DNA of 64,000 nt from Cyprinodon diabolis (Eukaryota; Chordata; Actinopteri; Cyprinodontiformes; Cyprinodontidae), in NCBI GenBank assembly GCA_030533445.1, contig CM060064.1:509916-573915 (forward strand), written 5' to 3'. The translations under genes were made by a program, and so were the position numbers. Shown here in pieces: positions 33,642 through 46,700 of the stretch (position 1 is its first letter; every line of letters begins with the position of its first letter). The notes beneath the pieces were generated by a model. It did not search any database and was not told the DNA's origin. It saw only the letters and a list, made by a program, of their open reading frames with translations.

Positions 33642-36600
33642 AACGAATGAGAACCTTTTATATAAACTGAGAACCTTTATATAAACTGAGAACTGTTATA
33701 TAAACTGAGAACCTTTATATAAACCAGAGAACCTTTTATATAAACTCAGAACTGTTATATAAACTGAGAACCTTTATATAAACTAATGACAACCTTTTAT
33801 ATAAACTGAGAACCTTTATATAAACTGAGAACTGTTATATAACTGTTATATAACTGTTATATAAACTGAGAACCTTTATATAAACTAATGAGAACCTTTT
33901 ATATAAACTGAGAACCTTTATATAAACTGAGAACCTTTATATAAACCAGAGAACCTTTTATATAAACTGAGAACTGTTATATAAACTGAGAACCTTTATA
34001 TAAACTAATGAGAACCTTTTATATAAACTGAGAACCTTTATATAAACTGAGAACCTTTATATAAACCAGAGAACCTTTTATATAAACTGAGAACTGTTAT
34101 ATAAACTGAGAACCTTTATATAAACCAGAGAACCTTTTATATAAACTGAGAACTTTTATATAAACTGAGAACCTTTATATAAACTGAGAACTGTTATATA
34201 AACTGAGAACCTTTATATAAACTAATGAGAACCTTTTATATAAACTGAGAACCTTTATATAAACTAATGAGAACCTTTTATATAAACTGAGAACCTTTTA
34301 TATAAACTAATGAGAACCTTTTATATAAACTGAGAACCTTTATATAAACTAATGAGAACCTTTTATATAAACTGAGAACCTTTTATATAAACTAATGAGA
34401 ACCTTTTATATAAACTGAGAACCTTTATATAAACTGAGAACCTTTTATATAAACTGAGAACCTTTTATATAAACTAATGAGAACCTTTTATATAAACTGA
34501 GAACCTTTATATAAACCAGAGAACCTTTTATATAAATTGAGAACTGTTATATAAACTGAGAACCTTTATATAAACCAGAGAACCTTTTATATAAACTGAG
34601 AACTTTTATATAAACGGAGAACCTTTATATAAACCAGAGAACCTTTTATATAAACTGAGAACCTTTATATAAACTAATGAGAACCTTTTATATAAACTGA
34701 GAACCTTTATATAAACTGAGAACTGTTATATAAACTGAGAACCTTTATATAAACCAGAGAACCTTTTATATAAACTGAGAACTGTTATATAAACTGAGAA
34801 CCTTTATATAAACCAGAGAACCTTTTATATAAACTGAGAACTTTTATATAAACTGAGAACCTTTATATAAACTGAGAACTGTTATATAAACTGAGAACCT
34901 TTATATAAACTGAGAACCTTTTATATAAACTGAGAACCTTTATATAAACTAATGAGAACCTTTTATATAAACTGAGAACCTTTTATATAAACTAATGAGA
35001 ACCTTTTATATAAACTGAGAACCTTTATATAAACTAATGAGAACCTTTTATATAAACTGAGAACCTTTTATATAAACTAATGAGAACCTTTTATATAAAC
35101 TGAGAACCTTTATATAAACTAATGAGAACCTTTTATATAAACTGTGAACCTTTTATATAAACTAATGAGAACCTTTTATATAAACTGAGAACCTTTATAT
35201 AAACCAGAGAACCTTTTATATAAACTGAGAACCTTCATATAAACTAATGAGAACCTTTATATAAACTAATGAGAAACTTTTATATAAACTGAGAACCTTT
35301 ATATAAACCAGAGAACCTTTTATATAAACTGAGAACCTTCTATATAAACTGAGAACCTTTATATAAACCAGAGAACCTTTTATATAAACTGAGAACCTTC
35401 ATATAAACTAATGAGAACCTTTTATATAAACTGAGAACCTTTATATAAACTGAGAACTGTTTTATAAACTGAGAACCTTTATATAAACCAGAGAACCTTT
35501 TATATAAACTGAGAACTTTTATATAAACTGAGAACCTTTATATAAACCAGAGAACCTTTTATATAAACTGAGAACTTTTGTATAAACTGAGAACCTTTAT
35601 ATAAACCAGAGAACCTTTTATATAAACTGAGAACCTTTATATAAACTGAGAACCTTTATATAAACCAGAGAACCTTTTATATAAACTGAGAACTGTTATA
35701 TAAACTGAGAACCTTTATATAAACCAGAGAACCTTTTATATAAACTGAGAACTGTTATATAAACTGAGAACCTTTATATAAACCAGAGAACCATTTATAT
35801 AAACTGAGAACTTTTATATAAACTGAGAACCTTTATATAAACCAGAGAACCTTTTATATAAACTGAGAACTGTTATATAAACTGAGAACCTTTATATAAA
35901 CTAATGAGAACCTTTTATATAAACTGAGAACCTTTATATAAACTAATGAGAACCTTTTATATAAACTGAGAACCTTTTATATAAACTAATGAGAACCTTT
36001 TATATAAACTGAGAACCTTTATATAAACTAATGAGAACCTTTTATATAAACTAATGAGAACCTTTTATATAAACTGAGAACCTTTATTTAAACTAATGAG
36101 AACCTTTATTTAAACTAATGAGAACCTTTTATATAAACTGAGAACCGTTATATAAACCAGAGAACCTTTATTTAAACTAATGAGAACCTTTTATATAAAC
36201 TGAGAACCGTTATATAAACCAGAGAACCTTTTATATAAACTAATGAGAACCTTTATATACTGAGAACCTTTTATATAAACTGAGAACCTTTATATAAACT
36301 AATGAGAATCTTTTATATAAACTGAGAACCTTTATATAAACCAGAGAACCTTTTATATAAACTGAGAACCTTTATATACTGAGAACCTTTTATATAAACC
36401 AGAGAACCTTTATATAAACCAGAGAACCTTTATATAAACTGAGAACCTTTATATAAACTGAGAACCTTTTATATAAACCAGAGAACCTTTATATAAACCA
36501 GAGAACCTTTATATAAACTGAGAACCTTTTATTTAAACCAGAGAACCTTTATATAAACCAGAGAACCTTTATATAAACTGAGAACCTTTATATAAACTGA

Positions 36601-36662
36601 GAACCTTTATATTATCTAATGAGAATCTTTTATATAAACCAAGGAGAACCTTTTATATAAAG
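33642..36662. repeat. AT-rich 19-23 bp minisatellite, about 3 kb
   Basis: Tandem units of the type TATATAAACTGAGAACCTTT, with interspersed longer forms carrying AATGAG or CCAGAG and shorter ones with ACTGTTA. The array starts about 380 bp after the NOD1 stop codon. The repeated TATATAAA is TATA-box-like but is a consequence of the unit. Frames are closed by frequent stops. Confidence 0.95.
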
Positions 36663-37789
36663 ACCTTTTAAACGTTCCATCTCATGTTCTTCTATGTGAG
36701 ATACAGTGGTTAGCATACTGTTAGCATTAGCTTGGTCCTGACTGGCCTCCAGATGCAGATGCGTTCTGCTGATCTACTGTTTGGTAGGAGGGAGTCTTTC
36801 CCCGCATATTTGAGTTTTCCATAAAGACAGGAAGTGCCTACAGCTTAAGAAAAGAACTTCCTGCAGAATCTCCATTTATTTATTTTTTTTACATGCAGTT
36901 TTTGTTCCTTCACTGTTACTTCAGTTGCTGCTTTTTTTCATAAACATGTTGCAATAACCTGGTTGCATAAATGAAAGCATTTCTACTCTGGGAGGTTCGG
37001 TCCATCTACCTCATCAAAGTTCTCAGAACCACAGCAGCAGAGGATGAGGAACTCGACCAATAAGAACTTTAGGAGAATCTTCATCAGTGTATGTTTTATT
37101 GAGCATGTTGAGCAGCACAGTGTTACCTCCTCTACCAGGCCTGTATTTATTTGTCATTTATTAAACAATAAAAGTGGATTGAAATGAGTCTGCATTGATG
37201 TCTTCAAATAAAATCTGATTCCCAGTAAGGTTGGAGAGGCACCCAGAAGGCTCAGCAGGGGATTCAAGTTTGAAGAGGAATATTTGATGTCTTTTGATAA
37301 ATGAGAATAAAAGTTTTATTATTGCCAGTCTGATGCAGAGCTGCTTCAGGAACAACTTTTACAAAGCTTTCCTCTAAGGAAGCTTGTTCATGGTTAAACT
37401 GCTTCACAGAAGTTATGAAATGTGTCTTTAGGCTGTTCAAGCATGAAGTCCATCAGTCTGTGATCCACCTGATGGTCTGTTGAACCTGCAGCTGGGTCAC
37501 TGAAACCCACACACCTGAGGACCCAGGAATGGATGAAGACGAGATGTTCCATCAGACTCCTGGGTTTTAACCCATCTGTCCAGATCCACTGGAGCGGAGG
37601 AGGCTAAGCCTGGCATCGAGGGGTTTAGGTCAGGGGTCATCAGGTCCAGGATCAGACTCCCCGACTTAGCCTGTTGGACTGCAGTCAGGTTCTCGGGGTT
37701 CTGCCAACAACCCAGTAGTTTTCAAGCAGGGAAACATCTAGAAACTCCAGGACCAGAAAGGAAGATATCTGGTTGAAATGGTTAAAGGC
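36663..37789. other. Intergenic sequence between NOD1 and ZNRF2
   Basis: No gene recognised. An AATAAA (within ACAATAAAAGTGG near 37166) could serve as a distal NOD1 polyadenylation signal, but this is only a match to the hexamer. Confidence 0.4.
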
Positions 37790-38085
37790 CTGTAGTCATA
37801 CAGCACTTTGGTCGAGTCAGGAGACCAAAGTGCTTTCTGGTGAATGACATTCAGCCATTCACTGATGGTGGTGAGCTACATTGTAGCCACAGCTGCCCTG
37901 GGGCTCACTGACAGAAGCCAGGCTGCCGTACTCTGGCCCCACCGGGCCCTCTGACCACCATCAGCAGACAATGCAGGTGAAGTGTCTTGCTCAAGGAAAC
38001 AACACTGAAAGCCAGAGCCAGGCTTGAACCGTCAACCTTCGATTGAAGGGCAAACTCCTACACCTGTGGCCTCTGCGGTTTAGAC
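37790..38085. repeat. Probable interspersed repeat with AAGTGTCTTGCTCAAGGA core
   Basis: The stretch with GTGAAGTGTCTTGCTCAAGG, GGCTTGAACCGTCAACCTTC and a GGCAAACTCC-like end resembles a widespread fish interspersed repeat. The B-box-like GGCTTGAACC hints at a tRNA-related origin, but no A box could be placed, so the class is uncertain. Confidence 0.4.
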
Positions 38086-38280
38086 GTTCAGTGATTATAA
38101 AAACGAATTGCATTGAATCGGTACCTGGAGGGCTTCTTTAAAAAAAGAGGACCAAACCAGAACCTTTCATCGCCATGGAAACCCCTGGCTCAGAGAAGCT
38201 GTTCCTGAGCGTGGACATGAGGCGACGCGCACAGAACATCATCAGCATGGAGAGTAAATCTGGTGCCTTTCCTTTCAATC

Positions 38281-38287
38281 TTTTATT
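38281..38287 (-). promoter_or_regulatory. Candidate ZNRF2 polyadenylation signal
   Basis: TTTATT on the plus strand here is AATAAA on the ZNRF2 strand, the nearest such hexamer I noticed downstream of the ZNRF2 stop. If used, the 3' UTR would be about 2.4 kb and would contain the 18-bp array. No transcript evidence is available. Confidence 0.25.
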
Positions 38288-38344
38288 ATTTACCAGGTGA
38301 CTGGATTCCTTCCAGAGGTCATTCAGTTCCCTGCAGGGTTCTGG

Positions 38345-39232
38345 GATGAGGCAGACCTCTGGAATGAGGCAGACCTCTGGAATGAGGCAGACCTCTGGAA
38401 TGAGGCAGACCTCCGGGAGGAGGCAGACCTCCGGGATGAGGCAGACCTCTGGAATGGGGCAGACCTCCGTGATGAGGCAGACCTCCGGGATGAGGCAGAC
38501 CTCTGGAATGAGGCAGACCTCTGGAATGAGGCAGACCTCTGGAATGAGGCAGACCTCCGGGATGAGGCAGACCTCAGTGATGAGGCAGACCTCTGGAATG
38601 GGGCAGACCTCAGTGATGAGGCAGACCTCCGGGATGAGGCAGACCTCTGGAATGAGGCAGACCTCCGGGAGGAGGCAGACCTCCGGGAGGAGGCAGACCT
38701 CCGGGAGGAGGCAGACCTCCGGGAGGAGGCAGACCTCCGGGATGAGGCAGACCTCTGGAATGGGGCAGACCTCCGTGATGAGGCAGACCTCTGGAATGAG
38801 GCAGACCTCTGGAATGAGGCAGACCTCCGGGATGAGGCAGACCTCCGGAATGGGGCAGACCTCAGTGATGAGGCAGACCTCCGGGATGAGGCAGACCTCT
38901 GGAATTAGGCAGACCTCTGGAATTAGGCAGACCTCTGGAATGAGGCAGACCTCAGTGATGAGGCAGACCTCCGGGATGAGGCAGACCTCCGGGATGAGGC
39001 AGACCTCCGTGATGAGGCAGACCTCTGGGATGAGGCAGACCTCCGGGATGAGGCAGACCTCCGAGATGAGGCAGACCTCTGGAATGAGGCAGACCTCCGG
39101 GATGAGGCAGACCTCCGGGATGAGGCAGACCTCTGGAATGAGGCAGACCTCCGGGATGAGGCAGACCTCCGGGATGAGGCAGACCTCCGGGATGAGGCAG
39201 ACCTCTGGGATGAGGCAGACCTCTTGGGCAGA
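38345..39232. repeat. 18-bp minisatellite, about 49 copies
   Basis: Unit GAGGCAGACCTCTGGAAT, with variants GAGGCAGACCTCCGGGAT and GAGGCAGACCTCAGTGAT. It is a six-codon period, so plus-strand frames reading EADLWN/EADLRD or RQTSGM stay open for up to 304 codons; these are not genes. It lies between the two convergent genes, possibly within the ZNRF2 3' UTR. Confidence 0.93.
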
Positions 39233-40704
39233 CAGCCAACTGACCCGACTGCGTCTCTAACCAGATCGACGCCACTTTAGTAACTTAACCAAGTTACCAA
39301 CTTAAATAACTTTAACTCTGATTCTAGTGGCTAAAGTCACAGAGAACCTGGTTCTGATTGGACGGACAGTCTGAAGTATGGCGCTGTAGGCATCATGCTG
39401 TGGGGACGGATCAAACTCTCACATTCCAGGAATCAAGGTGAGTTTTAGTCTATTGAGAAGAAACAAGGTGACCAGAACCACTGCGGCAGAGCAACCGACC
39501 CGTTCTGGATCCAGTAGAACCAAACAGTGGGTTCTGGAACAGAACGTCTGGCGGCGCAGTGGGGGACCTGGTCAAGGATGTGGTCTCAGAGGAACCGGCA
39601 GCTCTGGGCTGGACTGCCTGTCCTCGGCCAAGCTGGAGGTCCACGGGAAGCAGAACCTCTGGTGAATCTTTAGGCATGGTGTAAAGGAAAGCTGAAGGTT
39701 CTGTTGGACCTGTGGACTCTTCGTAAAAGTTCTTCTGAGGATCAACAGAACAGGTAGAGAGGTTCTGTTCCTGGACTGAAGAACTTTATGCTTTAGTCCT
39801 GCTGGGCTGGGAAATGGACCGGGAGAACCGGGCTCCATGGGGATGAGGTGCATGGTAGTCAGTATTCACAGTGGATCGGCGCCACCGGGCCCGGAGCTGC
39901 CCATGCAGACGGCTCGTCTCTGGCTCGGTTCTGCTTTAATGGCAGCTGTGGTGAGAAGCTCCTCCAGCTCCAACCTTTTCCTTCCTGCTTCCCATCACGG
40001 CACTGGGAGAAATCGGTGCCGACCGAGGAGCGGTGAGGTCCCACAGCATCAGAACCCTCCCAGAACCGCCCTCCCTATCCCAATGGACCGTCAGGTGAGG
40101 AGCAGGTAGGTCCGTTCCCCAGGAGACTGAAAGGCTGGTATCCCTGAAGTTCGTCCAAAGAGGTATGGCACGCAGTGGTTCTACAACATGGAGGGGTTCA
40201 CAGTGTTCACAGGGTCCAACGGGCCTCTGGATCCCGCCTCCATCCTGTAGAACCTTCTCAGAGTCGGTAACCTGTGAGGGAAAGAAGCACAGAAGCAGAC
40301 CGGTCAGGTCCGATACCACAGCAGGTACCGCCATAAGAACCTTTCCCCCAGAAGGTCTACTAGCCCACCCGGACCCTTCCACAGTGGGTCAGAACCTGAC
40401 TGAGTGGGTCAGGGATCAGGTGGTCCAGTCAGGAAGGTTCACAGAGCTCAAAGTCAGAGGTCCAATGAGGAACCGGTCCCTGAGCAGATCCAGGGTCCGG
40501 TCAGGATTCAGACACAGCAGGAACGGGTTGGATCAGAACCAGGTCATGTCTGTGATCAGGATCCGGTTCTACTGGACCTTCTCCTGGTTCCTGGACCTCA
40601 CAGGGAGACGGTCACTGAGAGGAGACCTCTGGGGGAAGCGGGTCTCCATCAGGAAGGTGGAGCCGGTGGTGTTTGGGACGGAGGTTACCGCTGTGAGGGA
40701 AGCT
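39233..40704 (-). other. Probable ZNRF2 3' UTR region
   Basis: About 1.5 kb directly 3' of the ZNRF2 stop codon with no recognised gene or repeat. Open frames on both strands (for example 40165-40713) lack a known domain and overlap the ZNRF2 end. Confidence 0.45.
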
Positions 40705-40762
40705 TTAGTCTGACGGATGCTCCGGGCAGGATCTGTTCACCTCGAACCACGCATCGATACAC
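40705..40762 (-). CDS. znrf2: ZNRF2 exon 4 (stop)
   Basis: The acceptor CTGCTGCAG is followed by codons for [18 protein letters not shown] and TAA. It supplies the last RING ligands (CID and the CPEH end). Compared with human CIDEWF, Glu is replaced by Ala. Confidence 0.95.
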
Positions 40763-43700
40763 CTGCAGCAGAACCACAGAACACGGCATCAGAACCTCAG
40801 CTAGATCTGAGCGCTCCACGGGGGAGCAAAGGTGGAGGCGGAGCTTCCTGAACCCCACCGTTTATGGTAGATGCAGAGGCAGGGAAGGCGGGCGATGGTG
40901 TCCCCCTGCTGCAGGTCCTGCAGGCAGATGGCACATTCCCCCGCGTCCTTAGAGAGGACGTCCTCTGGAGGACATCACAGCAGAGCAGAGACATGAGGAC
41001 AGAGCGGGATGGAGGGAGACAGAGGAGAGAGAGGAGAGAGAGGAGAGAGAGGAGAGAGGGACAGGGGAGAGGGGGAGACAGGAGGACAGAGCGGGACGGA
41101 GGGAGACAGAGGAGAGAGAGGAGAGAGAGGAGAGAGGGACAGGGGAGAGGGGGAGACAGGAGGACAGAGCGGGACGGAGGGGGAGACAGGAGGAGAGAGG
41201 GTGAGACAGGAGGTGAGAGGGGGGGACAGGAGGAGGAGAGAGGGGGAGTCAGAAGGAGAGAGGGGGACAGAGGTAATGGTTTAGGTCGTCTCATATAATA
41301 TCTATATTATTCTATATTATATTTGCTGTTGTGATTAGAATGGGTGATACTTTTCAGAAAACAGGAACAACTAAAATACATCCCTGGTTTCCATGGAAAC
41401 CTATAAACTAAATAACTGCATTTTAGGGAAAGAAAAGCAGATTTATCTTAAATTGGGTGGGCTTACAGCAGCCAATCAGAAGCAGTAAAAGCTTGAATGA
41501 GCTTCTTACCGTTATAAGTGAGGCGAGGTTTGGTCAGACACAGCACCAGGTGCAGATCCATCTCCTCTGAGGACACGTTCTTGGAGCACACTGGGCACCT
41601 GATGCCTGACAAGCACAGAGAAGAAGAAAGGATGGAGAAGGAACCGCATCACGGCCTTCTTTAGCTCACTTCAGCCGCCCAGCAGGGATTTAGCAAGCGA
41701 CTTGCTGTTCTGTTTTAGCTTTAAAAGCTGAACTAAGCTATTGATGTCCCTCTGGTCCTGAAATTAGTTTGGACACGTTGGACCATAAACCATGACAGGA
41801 CTTTTGGACATTGAGAACCGATGTTTGGAGCAGAGGGGCCAGTTTTGCTCCCCAGTGCACTGGGGGGCAAAGCAACCCTTCCCAGTTCCCCCTCTCTGAC
41901 CGCCGATGGTGTTTGAGGACTAAAACACAGGATCTCCTTCTCTTTCCATGACGCTGATTCACATTGGAAGAGGGAGCCATCATGGAAAGGTCCATGAAGG
42001 ACAGGCTGGCAACACAGGGAACAGTCATGTGTCCAAACTGAACCTCCCAGATGGTGACAGTGGAACCAGTTTAACCACAGAGGAAATGAGAGCGCACAGA
42101 TCCTCCTGCAGCACATCAGCAGGAAGGTTTCACTTCTTCACTTTAGGTCCGCTCTAACGCCATCATGGACTGTGTGGCGCCCATCAGGATACCTGAACAT
42201 GAACGGCTTCATCAGCGCTTCCAGCCTGACGCTCACCTGTCTGACTGCCCACAGTTTATTACCCACAGTCCTTTGCTCTGCTCTGCTGCAGCTGCTGAAT
42301 CAGCACATCCTCAGCCTCCCTCTATTAAACAGGATTTATGAATTACTGCTGCATTGATCGGTTGGCTGATCATCATCAGCGCTGCATAGCTGAACATCTA
42401 TGCACTGCAGCTTCTGGAGCAGCTCAACGCCAAACAAAGCGCCACGATTCTCCACAGCTGGCCTTTAGATAGACCGGTCCAAACATGGCCGACCCGGATG
42501 TCATCTGAGAACTATCAGCTAACTGTTTGGGAGCAGGAAGAGCTCCTAGTTTATAAAGCCAACTAGAACTATAGAAATAAACTGAATAGAATTAGAAGCA
42601 AACCACTAAATGGGTTCATGGAATGATGCTGATTCACCCAGCAAAGCTTCGCCGCCTCCTGACCCACATGTCTATTATAGATCTATATCTAAGCTTCCTT
42701 TCTCTTCTAGAATTCTACAGAAAATAGATGCTTAGCTAGTAAATAACCACTGTTGTCAATTTAGTATTACTTTCTTTTTCAGTTATGCTTATTTTGGTCC
42801 ATTGAATATTAGTTTCCATTATATTTTCCAAATAAAAAATCCTGCCTCCTGTCATGGGGAGTTTTGTATAGAATCTACAGCCTCCTAGAAGGTCTGAATT
42901 GTTTAGCTGTTTTGTCAATAAAGTTTCATTATAAATATGATAAATGACATACAGTTGTGTTCGAAATAATAGCAGTGCCTCAACAGCAGCAAGAAAATCA
43001 CTTGTTTTATTAACATTTCAAACTCTATACCCCAGATAAGTTTCTGGGGGGTAAAATAAAGGTATAGAAAACCAACAAACCCAACAGGACAGCCATGCAT
43101 ACTGTGGATTCTGTGAAATTGAATGATTAACTGAAAAGGGTGTGTTCAAAAAAATAGCAGTGGTGAGTTCAATTAGAGAGGGCATCAATTAGGGAGGGTA
43201 TTCTGGGAAAAAAGGGTGTTAACAGGTGATCCGTATTTAAGGATCAAGACAACTGGCATGCTGGCTGTGCATTTGTCCTGAAAAAACAAGGAAAATGGGT
43301 CGTTCAAGACACTGTTCTGAAGATGAGCGTTTCCTAATAAAAAAATTGATTAAAGAAGGGAAAACATACAAAGAGGTGCAGAAAATCATTGGCTGTTCAG
43401 CTAAAATGATCTCAAATGCCCTGAAATGGGAGCAAAAAACTGAAAAACGAGGAAGAAAAAGAAAGACAACCCCTCGAATGGACAGAAGAATAGCCAAACT
43501 GGCGAAGACTCAGCCAATGATGGGATCCAAGAGGATCAAGCAAGACCTTCAGTTGACAGTGAGTACTGTGACAATCAGAAGACGTCTTACTGAGGTTAAC
43601 CTTCCAGCAAGAAGCCCCCGCAAAGTCCCACTGCTGAGAAAAAGACATGTGCAGAAGCGTTTACAATTTGCCAAAGAGCACATTGACTGGCCTGAAAAGA

Positions 43701-46700
43701 AATGGCATAATATCTTGTGGACAAATGAAAGCAAGATTGTTCTTTTTGGGTCTAAGGGTCACAGGCAGTATGTCAGACGCCCTGCAAACACAGAATTCAA
43801 GCCACAGTACTCACTGAAGACCATTAAGCATGGTGGTGCAAGCATCATGATATGGGGATGTTTTTCATACTATGGTGTTGGTCCGATTCACCGCATACAA
43901 GGGATCATGGATCAGTTCCAGTACATCAGGATCCTGGAAGAGGTCATGCTGCCATATGCTGAGGAGGAAATGCCTTTGAGGTGGACCTTTCAACAGGATA
44001 ATGACCCCAAACACACCAGCAAGCGAGCAAAAGCATGGTTCCAGATGAACAAGATTCAACTGATGGAGTGGCCAGCACAATCCCCGGACCTTAATCCCAT
44101 TGAAAACTTGTGGGCTGACATAAAAAGTGCAGTGCATGAGGCAAAACCAAGAAACGCTGAGGAATTGTGGAATACAGTGCAATTATCCTGGGCTGCAATA
44201 CCTGTGGAACGATGCCAGAAGTTGGTTGACTCCATGCACCACAGATGTGAAGCAGTCATCAGAAACCGTGGTTTTGCAACAAAATATTAGTTTAGGATAC
44301 TCAGCTAGGTTCACTTATCAAGAATTTCTTTGTTTGTACAGTACATTTTTGAGTTTGCAAGGAAAGATGGCAACACTGCTATTCTTTTGAACATGCCATT
44401 TCTTACTTTATTTGAAATATTATTATTATTATTTAAGTTTTGATGACTTTGCGCAATTGTTTTGCTTTGGAATAGAATGTACTGTGTCCCCAATGTATCT
44501 GTGTTCATTAAAGTACAATTTCTTTGAAGAATTTTGACATTTACTCATTTTTCTAAAGGCACTGCTATTATTTCGAACACAACTGTATATTGCTGTTAAA
44601 AACCGTTGATCTAGAAAATGACCTTAATTTAAAGGGCAACAGAATCATCCTGTGAAAATGCTGTAAAAGACATCCTATTTGACAACAACAAAAATATAAC
44701 AGAGCAAATGATTGCAGCGTTCTCCCACTGAGAAATGATCTAAGACCACAGAGCCTTGTACCCAGGTCCCTCTGAGGGGACCGAGGGATGAACTCAGGTC
44801 CCTCTGAGGGGACCGAGGGATGAACTCAGGTCCCTCTGAGGGGACCGAGGGATGAACTCAGGTCCCTCTAATGGGACCGAGGGATGAACTCAGGTCGCTC
44901 TAATGGGACCGAGGGATGAACTCAGGTCCCTCTAATGGGACCGAGGGATGAACTCAGGTCCCTCTGAGGGGACCGAGGGATGAACTCAGGTCCCTCTGAG
45001 GGGACCGAGGGATGAACTCAGGTCCCTCTGAGGGGACCGAGGGATGAACTCAGGTCCCTCTAATGGGACCGAGGGATGAACTCAGGTCCCTCTAATGGGA
45101 CCGAGGGATGAACTCAGGTCCCTCTGAGGGGACCGAGGGATGAACTCAGGTCCCTCTGAGGGGACCGAGGGATGAACTCAAGTCCCTCTGAGGGGACCGA
45201 GGGATGAACTCAAGTCCCTCTGAGGGGACCGAGGGATGAACTCAAGTCCCTCTGAGGGGACCGAGGGATGAACTCAAGTCCCTCTGAGGGGACCGAGGGA
45301 TGAACTCAAGTCCCTCTGAGGGGACCGAGGGATGAACTCAAGTCCCTCTGAGGGGACCGAGGGATGAACTCAAGTCCCTCTGAGGGGACCGAGGGATGAA
45401 CTCAAGTCCCTCCCTCTGAGGGGACCGAGGGATGAACTCAAGTCCCTCCCTCTGAGGGGACCGAGGGATGAACTCAAGTCCCTCTGAGGGGACCGAGGGA
45501 TGAACTCAGGTCCCTCTGAGGGGACCGAGGGATGAACTCAAGTCCCTCTGAGGGGACCGAGGAATGAACTCACGTCCCTGTGAGGGACCGAGGAATGAAC
45601 TCAGGTCCCTCTGAGGGGACCGAGGGATGAACTCAGGTCCCTCTGAGGGGACCGAGGGATGAACTCAGGTCCCTCTGAGGGGACCGAGGGATGAACTCAG
45701 GTCCCTCTGAGGGGACCGAGGGATGAACTCAGGTCCCTCTAATGGGACCGAGGGATGAACTCAGGTCCCTCTAATGGGACCGAGGGATGAACTCAGGTCC
45801 CTCTGAGGGGACCGAGGGATGAACTCAGGTCCCTCTGAGGGGACCGAGGAATGAACTCAGGTCCCTCTGAGGGACCGAGGAATGAACTCAGGTCCCTCTG
45901 AGGGGACCGAGGAATGAACTCAGGTCCCTCTGAGGGACCGAGGAATGAACTCAGGTCCCTCTGAGGGGACCGAGGGATGAACTCAGGTCCCTCTGAGGGG
46001 ACCGAGGGATGAACTCAGGTCCCTCTGAGGGGACCGAGGGATGAACTCAGGTCCCTCTGAGGGGACCGAGGGATGAACTCAGGTCCCTCTGAGGGGACCG
46101 AGGGATGAACTCAGGTCCCTCTAATGGGACCGAGGGATGAACTCAGGTCCCTCTAATGGGACCGAGGGATGAACTCAGGTCCCTCTAATGGGACCGAGGG
46201 ATGAACTCAGGTCCCTCTAATGGGACCGAGGGATGAACTCAGGTCCCTCTAATGGGACCGAGGGATGAACTCAGGTCCCTCTAATGGGACCGAGGGATGA
46301 ACTCAGGTCCCTCTAATTGGACCGAGGGATGAACTCAGGTCCCTCTAATGGGACCGAGGGATGAACTCAGGTCCCTCTAATGGGACCGAGGGATGAACTC
46401 AGGTCCCTCTAATGGGACCGAGGGATGAACTCAGGTCCCTCTAATGGGACGGAGGGATGAACTCAGGTCCCTCTAATGGGACCGAGGGATGAACTCAGGT
46501 CCCTCTGAGGGGACCGAGGGATGAACTCAGGTCCCTCTGAGGGGACCGAGGGATGAACTCAGGTCCCTCTGAGGGGACCGAGGGATGAACTCAAGTCCCT
46601 CTGAGGGGACCGAGGGATGAACTCAAGTCCCTCTGAGGGGACCGAGGGATGAACTCAAGTCCCTCTGAGGGGACCGAGGGATGAACTCAGGTCCCTCTGA

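Noticed and set aside
38297..39260. Acidic EADLWN and RQTSGM repeat frames
   Set aside because: Two overlapping frames of the same 18-bp minisatellite are open together; no independent coding sign.
40165..40952. Plus-strand frames of 182 codons
   Set aside because: They overlap the ZNRF2 terminal exons antisense and show no domain.
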